Positions 25,933-33,217 of a DNA stretch of 64,000 nucleotides are shown piece by piece. The notes below the pieces were generated by a model that was not told the origin of the DNA, did not search any database, and saw only the letters and a list, made by a program, of their open reading frames with translations. The first letter of the stretch is position 1. Each line of letters begins with the position of its first letter. This DNA is from G020348185 sp964525045 (GTDB lineage: Bacteria; Nitrospirota; Nitrospiria; Nitrospirales; UBA8639): assembly GCA_964525045.1 (NCBI GenBank), contig CAZGFD010000009.1:1-64000 (forward strand), read 5' to 3'. The translations under genes were made by a program, and so were the position numbers.

Positions 25933-27690
25933 ATGGCTTTTCACCTTTTTCAATTATCAAATTCCCGCCATTCAGCCATTGGCCCCACAATTAAGAATTG
26001 GGAAGGGGGCCCGGCACGGTATAAAGGCAAGAAACTTCAATCGAATGTCACACAAGAATGTGGATGGGGGAGATTGCTCTTTGCGCATACATTCCACTCA
26101 CCTGCGGCCGTCGTTTCAGAGTTGGTCAAAGAACGAAAGGGAGCCCGCGATATCGCTTTCTATTTACGGGACCCTCATGTCGTCCTGGCCCTCAAGCCCC
26201 AGAAATTCTTTCTCGATCCTTCCCATTCTTATCGTTTATGGTTAACCGACTCCCATATCATTAAAGGCCAACAGGATGGATTCGTGGTAGTTTCCATCCA
26301 ATCTGAATCCGATATTGCTGCCTTAAATCGGATCTATGCTTCTCGCAAGATGGTGAAAGTAGATCCGAATTTTCTTCGTCAACACCGTCGAACCAAAGAA
26401 TTGACATACCTCGTGGCAAAGGATCAATCTACAAAAGAGGTCATTGGGGTGGCCATGGCCATTGATCATTGTCAGGTATTTCAAGACCCCGAACGGGGGA
26501 GTAGCATCTGGAGCCTTGCGGTCGACCCGCAAACGTCTCATCCAGGTGTGGGGGAAGCATTGATTAGAGAACTTGTTATCCGGATGAAGAAACGTGGCTG
26601 CTGCTACGTGGACCTGTCCGTCCTGCACGATAACCATGAAGCCATAGCGCTATATGAAAAACTTGGGTTTCAACGAATTCCAGTTTTTACAATAAAAAAT
26701 CGCAATCCCATTAATGAAAAACTCTTTACCGGCCCTTCCCCGGATCCAAACCTTAATCCCTACGCGACCATCATTGTCAATGAAGCACGGCGCCGAGGCA
26801 TTGACGTGGATGTCTTAGATGCGGAAAACGGGTATTTTCGTTTGTCGTTTGGTGGACGAAAAATTACCTGTCGAGAATCACTCTCCGAATTAACTTCCGC
26901 TATTGCGATGAGCCGGTGTGCGGATAAGAAACTGACTTTACATATACTAAAACGTGCGGGGTTAACCGTTCCCCATCAAATGGAGGTCGCAAGCCGAAAG
27001 GAAAATGGGAAGTTTCTTCGGCAATGTGGTGCCATCGTCGTCAAACCTGCATGTGGTGAACAAGGAGCTGGAATCAGTGTCGAGGTTCGAACGGCCAGAG
27101 AAATGGAAAAAGCCATTTCCCATGCAGCAAAGTTCGGAGACCGCGTACTCCTTGAACAATACGTGAAAGGAGAGGACTTGCGCATCATCGTGATTAATTA
27201 CCACGTGGTGGCGGCGGCAATCCGACGCCCCGCCAGGGTCGTCGGAACGGGAAAACACTCGATTGGTCAATTAGTCGAACGGCAGAGCCAACGACGGTCT
27301 CGTGCCACCGGTGGAGAGAGCTTCATTCCGTTGGATAGCGAAACTCGACGGTGTATAAAACAGAAAGGATATGACCTGGGTGACACCCTTCCTCGGGGGA
27401 AAATCCTTTCTGTCAGAAAAACGGCAAACCTCCATACAGGGGGGACGCTTCACGATGTCACTCAACGGCTCCATCCTGACCTGGCATTGGCCGCCATAGC
27501 AAGTGCCAAAGCACTCGAAATTCCCGTGGTGGGCTTTGATTTTATCGTTCCATCTTGTTCAAAACCTGAGTATGTCATTATTGAAGCAAACGAACGGCCG
27601 GGATTGGCAAATCATGAACCACAACCGACTGTTGAGCGCTTCCTGGATCTTTTGTTTCCTCAAACGATTGTGAGAAATATTTCAGGATAG
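25933..27690 (+). CDS. ngg: N-acetylglutaminylglutamine synthetase (GNAT + ATP-grasp)
   Basis: Bifunctional enzyme making N-acetylglutaminylglutamine. A GNAT acetyltransferase domain (about residues 100-260; IWSLAVDPQTSHPGVGEALIRELV is the acetyl-CoA loop, ALYEKLGFQRI the closing helix) is joined to an ATP-grasp ligase resembling the cyanophycin synthetase domain (about 285-585; GAIVVKPACGEQGAGISV, VLLEQYVKGEDLRIIVI, VGFDFIVPS, IIEANERPGLANHEPQ). Both halves look complete. It sits between asnO and the M42 peptidase gene, the order known for NAGGN synthesis. Only short gaps separate the three, so they form one transcription unit. Confidence 0.93.
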   Translation: MAFHLFQLSNSRHSAIGPTIKNWEGGPARYKGKKLQSNVTQECGWGRLLFAHTFHSPAAVVSELVKERKGARDIAFYLRDPHVVLALKPQKFFLDPSHSYRLWLTDSHIIKGQQDGFVVVSIQSESDIAALNRIYASRKMVKVDPNFLRQHRRTKELTYLVAKDQSTKEVIGVAMAIDHCQVFQDPERGSSIWSLAVDPQTSHPGVGEALIRELVIRMKKRGCCYVDLSVLHDNHEAIALYEKLGFQRIPVFTIKNRNPINEKLFTGPSPDPNLNPYATIIVNEARRRGIDVDVLDAENGYFRLSFGGRKITCRESLSELTSAIAMSRCADKKLTLHILKRAGLTVPHQMEVASRKENGKFLRQCGAIVVKPACGEQGAGISVEVRTAREMEKAISHAAKFGDRVLLEQYVKGEDLRIIVINYHVVAAAIRRPARVVGTGKHSIGQLVERQSQRRSRATGGESFIPLDSETRRCIKQKGYDLGDTLPRGKILSVRKTANLHTGGTLHDVTQRLHPDLALAAIASAKALEIPVVGFDFIVPSCSKPEYVIIEANERPGLANHEPQPTVERFLDLLFPQTIVRNISG

Positions 27691-27710
27691 CCATTGCTAT
27701 CAAACCGAAC

Positions 27711-28919
27711 ATGACTGAACCTAAAATTGACACCCAGTATCTCATTCGTGTGTTGCAAACGTTGCTGGCGATTCCAAGTCCGACAGGGTATACCGATAAA
27801 ATTGTTCACGCCGTTGGACAGGAGCTTGAACAAATGGGTATTCCCTTTGAGTTGACCAGGCGGGGCGCGATTCGCGCGACTATTAAAGGGCGAGTTCGTA
27901 CACCAAGTCGAGCGGTTATTGCCCATCTGGATACCTTAGGCGCGATGGTCAAATGGCTGAAAAGCAATGGCCGTTTAGCCATTGTGCCAATTGGAACTTG
28001 GTCGAGCCGTTTTGCGGAGGGGGCCCGGGTCACGATATTCACAGACAGTGGGCTGTATCGGGGAACCATTCTTCCTCTAAAAGCTTCAGGGCATACGTAT
28101 GGAGAAGAAATTAACACGCAACCGGTGAGCTGGGGCAATCTGGAAGTCAGGATTGATGAGGCCGGTTCCAATACGAAGGGCGAGTTGCAACCTTTGGAAA
28201 ATCAGCAGGAACTGAGGGACTTGGGCATTCATATCGGAGATTTTATCGCAGTTGATCCCAACCCGGAGTTTCTTCATAACGGTTACATCAATAGTCGACA
28301 TTTAGACGACAAAGCCGGAGTTGCCGCGATTTTGGCCTCAGCCAAATCAATTGTGGCTGAACAAATCACTCTCCCCGTGGATTGCCATTTATTATTTACC
28401 ATCTCCGAAGAAGTGGGGTCTGGCGCTTCAGCCATTTTGCATGGAGATGTTTCTGAAATGGTGTCTGTTGATAATGGGACACCTGCTCCGTTGCAAGCCT
28501 CAAGTGAATTTGGAGTCACGATCGCAATGGCCGACTCATCTGGACCCTTCGACTATCATTTGATTCGACATTTGATCGGCCTCTGCGTCAGGAATGATAT
28601 CCCCTTCCAACGGGACATTTTTTGTGACTATCGGAGTGATAGCGCTTCCGCCGTCGAAGCGGGGAATGACATCCGGACTGCGCTCGTCACTTTTGGGGTG
28701 GATGCTTCGCATGGGTTTGAACGTACTCATTTAAGTTCTATTGTCAGCGTTGCCCGTTTGTTGGGTTTGAACATGAGGTCTGAACCTGTATTTTGGCGGG
28801 ATCGTCAACCTTTAGGATCAGTCAAAGATTTTCCAATCCAACCCATCGAAGAAGAGGATTTCCCCAATCCAGAAACGAGTTTCTTAAGTTCTCAGGAAAA
28901 AGGGGAGTCAGAGGAATAG
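27711..28919 (+). CDS. NAGGN-system M42 family peptidase
   Basis: Metallo-aminopeptidase fold (M42) found beside the NAGGN synthesis genes, thought to act in osmolyte turnover. Metal and catalytic residues are seen: AHLDTLGAMV (His-x-Asp), HLDDKAGVAAIL (bridging Asp), TISEEVGSGAS (Glu-Glu), SVDNGTPA and VDASHGFERTH (last His). The region inserted around residues 100-170 is the dimerisation domain typical of M42. At 402 residues it is slightly longer than most M42 peptidases because of an acidic C-terminal tail. It begins 20 bp after ngg. Confidence 0.9.
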   Translation: MTEPKIDTQYLIRVLQTLLAIPSPTGYTDKIVHAVGQELEQMGIPFELTRRGAIRATIKGRVRTPSRAVIAHLDTLGAMVKWLKSNGRLAIVPIGTWSSRFAEGARVTIFTDSGLYRGTILPLKASGHTYGEEINTQPVSWGNLEVRIDEAGSNTKGELQPLENQQELRDLGIHIGDFIAVDPNPEFLHNGYINSRHLDDKAGVAAILASAKSIVAEQITLPVDCHLLFTISEEVGSGASAILHGDVSEMVSVDNGTPAPLQASSEFGVTIAMADSSGPFDYHLIRHLIGLCVRNDIPFQRDIFCDYRSDSASAVEAGNDIRTALVTFGVDASHGFERTHLSSIVSVARLLGLNMRSEPVFWRDRQPLGSVKDFPIQPIEEEDFPNPETSFLSSQEKGESEE

Positions 28920-29037
28920 CCCCAATGATCCAGAACGAAAGAAATGGCCTTGAAATTGAGGGTGCGTCTTTTTCAATTTTGAAATTTGACCATGCTTTTT
29001 TAACTAGTAAAAAACGTTTATTCGTCCTACAAGATCT

Positions 29038-30858
29038 TTGAGTCAATCACTTCCCTCAAGCGTTTTTCCAACTCCCAACCTCACTGACCCCCAACTGACT
29101 CTACGAGCCATTTGCACTGGCATGTTGCTCGGGGCATTGCTCACCCCATGTAATGTCTACACCGGATTAAAAATTGGCTGGAGTTTCAATATGTCCATTT
29201 CTGCGGCATTATTAGGCTTTGTTTTCTGGAAGGCAATGGAATGGACCACGAACACACCGCCTTGGGGTCTCCTCGAAAATAATATCAACCAGACGACAGC
29301 CTCCTCGGCCGCTTCCATTATTTCATCGGGATTAGTTGCTCCTATACCCGCCTTAGCAATGATCACAGGGGAGCAGTTGCCGTGGCCTATCCTCTCCATT
29401 TGGATCTTCTCAGTTAGCCTGTTGGGAATTGTCGTGGCAATGGGACTACGACACCAAATGCTTATTAGGGATCGGCTTTCATTTCCAGCAGGCTTAGCCA
29501 CGGCAGAAACGGTTAGAGAAATCTATGGAAAAGGTGGGGAGGCCCTGACCCGGGTAAAAGTGCTTATTGGATCAAGTTTTTTATCCGCAGGTATGAAACT
29601 CGTCAATGATCTTATTGTTTCTTTACCAAGGGTGGGAATTGAATCGTTTTTCCCCACAAGAGGATTTTTAAAATTCACAAGCGTTCCAATCCCCACCCTC
29701 CAAAACCTGGGATTTGTCCTTGATCCCTCTTTTCTGATGGTAGGGTTTGGGGTCATTGTTGGACTGAGAACAGGAATTTCTCTCTTGTTCGGGTCCCTCT
29801 TGGCTTGGGCGGTCATAGGACCATGGGCCCTTTCAAATGGTTGGATAGAATTGGGGATCCTCGCATCCTCAAAATTTTGGTTCGGTCCGCTAGTGGAATG
29901 GCTGTTGTGGCCAGGAGTTACTTTAATGGTGACAGCGTCGCTGACGTCCTTCGGGTGGTCCTTAAGGTCGATTGCCAAGAGCGCCCTTTTATCCTCAGGG
30001 GCTAATAAGATCCACCATGAACGAGGGAATTCTTGGGAGATCCCAAAAAATTGGTTTCTTTTTGGTTTGGGAGGATCCTTGACCATTGCGATCATTGCTC
30101 AAATTACCATCTTCAGCATATCGGTAATAGGTGCAATCATTGCGGTTGTCTTAACCTTTGCGTTGGCGCTGGTTGCAGGAAGGGTGTCCGGAGAAACCGG
30201 CATTACACCAATTGGGGCAATGGGTAAGGTCACGCAAATTACTCTCGGATTCTTGTTCCCAAGCAATGTCACAACTAACCTTATGGGAGCAAACGTCACT
30301 GGTGGAGCGGCTGGCCAATGCGCCGACTTACTACATGATCTAAAGACCGGCCTTCTCCTGGGGGCTTCTCCCCGTCTTCAAGCCATTGCCCAAATATTCG
30401 GGGTGCTAACAGGTTCGCTAGTTGGGAGCGCCGTATATTTGTTTCTGATTCCTCAACCCCAAAAAATGCTATTGACGGAAGAGTGGCCGGCCCCAGCGGT
30501 TGCGACTTGGAAAGCCGTAGCTGAAGTGTTTCAAGAAGGGCTTGGGGCAATTCCTGATGGAAGCCTGGAGGCAATGTTCATTGCGGGTGTCGCCGGGGTA
30601 GGATTGGTTCTTCTAACAAAAATGCTCCCGCCAAATTTCGCACGTTGGCTCCCCAGCGCCTCTACCATGGGACTGGGATTTATTATTCCCGCTTGGAATT
30701 CTCTCTCTCTCTTTCTTGGGGCCTTGCTCGGATTTATATTAATCAAATTCGCCAAGACCTGGGCAGATCGATTTTTATTGGCTTTAGCGGCCGGGTTGGT
30801 GGCTGGTGAGAGCTTAGCGGGAGTTGGAAGTACTACAGTTCGCTTCTTGTTGAATTGA
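29038..30858 (+). CDS. OPT family transporter
   Basis: Multi-pass inner-membrane transporter of 606 residues, about 14-16 hydrophobic segments, with OPT-family features: TGMLLGALLTPCNVYTGLKIGWSF near the start, NNINQTTASSAASIISSGL, RDRLSFPAGLATAETVREIY, and VTGGAAGQCADLLHDLKTG. OPT proteins import oligopeptides or metal chelates using the proton gradient. Placed last in the NAGGN gene run, 118 bp after the peptidase and on the same strand, it may import or recycle the dipeptide osmolyte; that role is an inference. The start TTG at 29038 is chosen to keep the N-terminus and has no clear ribosome site; a later start is possible. Confidence 0.85.
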   Translation: MSQSLPSSVFPTPNLTDPQLTLRAICTGMLLGALLTPCNVYTGLKIGWSFNMSISAALLGFVFWKAMEWTTNTPPWGLLENNINQTTASSAASIISSGLVAPIPALAMITGEQLPWPILSIWIFSVSLLGIVVAMGLRHQMLIRDRLSFPAGLATAETVREIYGKGGEALTRVKVLIGSSFLSAGMKLVNDLIVSLPRVGIESFFPTRGFLKFTSVPIPTLQNLGFVLDPSFLMVGFGVIVGLRTGISLLFGSLLAWAVIGPWALSNGWIELGILASSKFWFGPLVEWLLWPGVTLMVTASLTSFGWSLRSIAKSALLSSGANKIHHERGNSWEIPKNWFLFGLGGSLTIAIIAQITIFSISVIGAIIAVVLTFALALVAGRVSGETGITPIGAMGKVTQITLGFLFPSNVTTNLMGANVTGGAAGQCADLLHDLKTGLLLGASPRLQAIAQIFGVLTGSLVGSAVYLFLIPQPQKMLLTEEWPAPAVATWKAVAEVFQEGLGAIPDGSLEAMFIAGVAGVGLVLLTKMLPPNFARWLPSASTMGLGFIIPAWNSLSLFLGALLGFILIKFAKTWADRFLLALAAGLVAGESLAGVGSTTVRFLLN

Positions 30859-31139
30859 TTAGTTGAGGTTGGTTTTATTAAAGAGTCTAAAGTTCGATTG
30901 AAGGGTGACCAGCTTCAATGTTGGCCGACTCGCTCAGGTTCCGATGGGGCAAAATGAGGGACTTTAAAAAATTTAGGTGCTCATTTGAAGTTCTAGGGTA
31001 TTTGCCAGTTGTTATTTTCAAAAATGGTATACCCTAAGTTCTTTAGGACGAAGTAGGAGAATACCCAAAAAAATAAAGAGTGTGCGGCCGTCTATGCTAG
31101 GCCGTTCACGGCCTCAGGCATTTTCGGATTGAGAATGAG
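30859..31139. other. leader region of the copy C cassette
   Basis: Holds box 8 (30993-31012) with its TTTTCAAAAATGGTATACCC flank and a GC-rich hairpin AGGCCG-TTCA-CGGCCT (31099-31114) without a T-run. Confidence 0.4.
30993..31012 (+). promoter_or_regulatory. 20-bp box 8, points to copy C cassette
   Basis: CTAGGGTATTTGCCAGTTGT on the plus strand, identical to box 1 on the opposite strand, including the following A-rich run and GGTATACCCTAAGTTC. It lies 127 bp before the 55-codon frame and 291 bp before copy C. Confidence 0.6.
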
Positions 31140-31307
31140 GTGACGGATCTTTCTAGTCCAGCAGGGCTATCTCGGGAATTCTCTTATCATGAAAAAATCA
31201 TCCAGTGGGGTGATATCCGAAAGGACACGCCGGGGGAATCAGGCAATCCGGTGAAACATGACTTTCCGGAGTCGGAGAGCCAAGGAAAAGAGCGGGCAAA
31301 TCCATGA
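31140..31307 (+). CDS. small ORF overlapping the start of copy C
   Basis: A 55-codon frame from GTG whose TGA overlaps the copy C start codon (ATGA), the arrangement of translationally coupled genes. The product is hydrophilic (MTDLSSPAGLSREFSYHEKI start; DFPESESQGKERANP end). The same C-terminal peptide, slightly changed, precedes copy A at the same place, but there the frame is closed upstream by a TAG. No family known. Conservation at two loci supports it. Confidence 0.45.
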   Translation: MTDLSSPAGLSREFSYHEKIIQWGDIRKDTPGESGNPVKHDFPESESQGKERANP

Positions 31308-31480
31308 GTGGCATCTGGAAAAAAGTCAATCAATTTAACTGGGATCTCGATGGGGGAAAGAAAGACCTTGAGCGGCTCAAGTACGAAGGATTCATCACGG
31401 TCGAGCCCATCCAACTGGAACCCGTCCTTAATGAGCCGCCCTATTTGATCCTGTGTGAAACAGTGGTCCGGGAAGAGTAG
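31304..31480 (+). CDS. small conserved paralogue family, copy C
   Basis: A 58-residue protein, closest relative of copy A: same start MSGIWKKV, W-DLDGGK, DLERLKYEGF, VEPIQLEP, LNEPPYLILCE. It ends before the acidic tail seen in copy A. The family has conserved Trp residues and a GGK turn followed by an amphipathic helix and strand, so a small alpha/beta fold is likely; there is no membrane or export signal. Its start overlaps a 55-codon frame. A frameshifted YHS-domain gene follows. Function unknown. Confidence 0.75.
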   Translation: MSGIWKKVNQFNWDLDGGKKDLERLKYEGFITVEPIQLEPVLNEPPYLILCETVVREE

Positions 31481-31540
31481 TGGATCCCAGGCCGGCTCTT
31501 CATCCGGGGAGACGAGACGGATAACGAAAAGGAGTCCTAA

Positions 31541-31837
31541 ATGAGAAACCTTGATCCCAGCAGCGAACTGAGGCGGCTTGTCCTTCTGTATTTTAAGGAA
31601 CAGGGTGGGGTCATTGGGTATAAGGATTGGCATCGTTTTGATATCAAGACGGCGGGGCGGATGCCTTTTACCCGGTAAAGAGCATCAAGAAAGGTACGAA
31701 GCCAATCCCGAAAAGTATATTCCCCCTAATTTGGGTACTGCGCCTATGGGGTAGCCGTCGTCAGGAAGATCGTGGCCGATCCGGAAGTTAGGTTCAAAAT
31801 TCGAATGCAAGGAAACGAAGAAATATACCGGGTGTAA
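31541..31837 (+). pseudogene. frameshifted YHS-domain gene
   Basis: Three consecutive frames make up one YHS-type protein: 31541-31678 (LYFKEQGGVIGYKDWHRF, after an AAGGAG ribosome site), 31671-31727 (GKEHQERYEANPEKYIPPN) and 31736-31837 (YCAYGVAVVRKIVADPEVRF). In intact relatives these read on as ...YF-x-G...SKEHRD-x-FEANPEKYAP...G-YCAYGVA. Two frameshifts break it. The alignment is from memory of the family. Confidence 0.55.
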
Positions 31838-32102
31838 TTAGGAGCCAAGTTGGATGGCATGGATTACCATCTGGCCAATGTTCTTGATGATTGTTAAGAA
31901 GAGGCTAAAGAAACAATGGATCCCGAATATTTGACCAGGCTGTATGACGTTGGATACCGACAGGCAAAAAAGGGGAAGAGGTCTGGAGGACATTCCCACC
32001 AGGCACTAAGGTGAAGAAAAAACAATCAAAGTTTCAAAATTTTCTTCTTTTTTAAAGTCTACTTTAGGCACCTACAAGGGATTGGGCTCAGGAAATTCAA
32101 TA
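31838..32102. other. decayed coding-like DNA and spacer
   Basis: A plus-strand frame containing MDPEYLTRLYDVGYRQAKKG (about 31917-31976) looks protein-like but is preceded by a stop and has no start. It is probably the relic of another gene. The stretch ends in an AT-rich spacer before the minus-strand GAF gene's stop. Confidence 0.3.
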
Positions 32103-33140
32103 TTAACGTAATTCCTCATGGATGCCTTCGGCCACGCGCTGTTCACTACCCACGCTGCTTTCGAAATCCCGTACGGCTTTCATTCTCACATAAAGACGCC
32201 TAAGGTGATCTTCATATTCGCCTTTCTTTAACCCGGCATGATCCCGTTCAAAGATCCGACCTAAGAGGTATCCAATATTTTCCATGACGTTGATCAGCTT
32301 GGAATTGGGCTCCAATGCCTCCTCAGCAAAAAATTCCATGACTGCCGCAACCTTTGGTCCAATGAGAATAGGAAAGGCAAATCCTGCCTTCAGCCCAATT
32401 TCGTCGGCGAGACGGGCACGGGGGAAATTGGAATCCTTGTTGACGTTTTTGATCCAGGCCGCCTTTTTGCTCGCTAACACTCGCCCCGGTAGACCCACGC
32501 CAGGAACAAATTTCGTGTTTTCTGTAATTGTTCGAAATACCTCGAATTGCTTCCAGTCCTTGAGAATCCAAATTTTACTGGGACTGAGCAGATCGTTATC
32601 GCCATCACGGACATACAAATGGGCGACAGGCCAATTAGTATAATCGCAAATTTTTTGCATACTTTGTTTTAACGCATCTTCCACTGGATCATTGGAATTG
32701 GAGATGATGGCAACCTCTTGATACAAATTCAGAAACGTTGTTTCTTGTTTCAATAGTTCATACGCGGCTTTCATCTTTTCCGATTCCTTCTGTTCCTCCA
32801 AGAACCGCAGTTGAGCGATGGCAAACACCACAATTAACCAGATGATAAAGATGGCCAGGCCACGATTAGTCCAGACGATCCATAAGGCCACGCCTGGATC
32901 GGAAATATAAAGCCCTTCGAGGGTAAGGATTGTTCCCGCTATGGCCCCACCAATGATCAGCCGCCTGTCTTTGGCCATCAGGCCGATTAACACCAAAATG
33001 GCATAGGCTTCGCCAATAGACACCCCCCGAGGCAGCATGCTATCAACAATGGAAATGGCCAAAGCGCATCCGACGATCAGCAAGCCATACGCGATGGTGG
33101 ATTTCGGCAGAAGTGCTGTTTTTGAAAAGGGGTTAGTCAT
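32103..33140 (-). CDS. membrane GAF-domain protein ending at an H-box-like motif
   Basis: A 345-residue protein: four membrane helices (about 15-112; a MASE-like sensor block), a helical linker (LEEQKESEKMKAAYELLKQE), a GAF domain (about 135-290; GVGLPGRVLASKKAAWI, FPRARLADEIGLKAGFAFPI) and a C-terminal helix. The end reads MKAVRDFESSVGSEQRVAEGIHEELR, resembling the HisKA_3 dimerisation helix (ARE-IHDELGQ) of NarL-partner kinases, but the protein stops there and no ATPase domain follows in any frame. It may be a sensor without kinase activity. It lies 77 bp behind the SulP gene on the same strand. Confidence 0.7.
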   Translation of the reverse strand: MTNPFSKTALLPKSTIAYGLLIVGCALAISIVDSMLPRGVSIGEAYAILVLIGLMAKDRRLIIGGAIAGTILTLEGLYISDPGVALWIVWTNRGLAIFIIWLIVVFAIAQLRFLEEQKESEKMKAAYELLKQETTFLNLYQEVAIISNSNDPVEDALKQSMQKICDYTNWPVAHLYVRDGDNDLLSPSKIWILKDWKQFEVFRTITENTKFVPGVGLPGRVLASKKAAWIKNVNKDSNFPRARLADEIGLKAGFAFPILIGPKVAAVMEFFAEEALEPNSKLINVMENIGYLLGRIFERDHAGLKKGEYEDHLRRLYVRMKAVRDFESSVGSEQRVAEGIHEELR

Positions 33141-33217
33141 GATTTGGCGACTGACGTTCTATCATAAAGGATGAGAATCTACAAATTTTCAAATCTCGCC
33201 GTGACCTGTTTCTCATT

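Noticed and set aside
3851..31012. The 20-bp box as a sigma-54 promoter
   Set aside because: The GG-N10-GC spacing of sigma-54 promoters is not present in either orientation.
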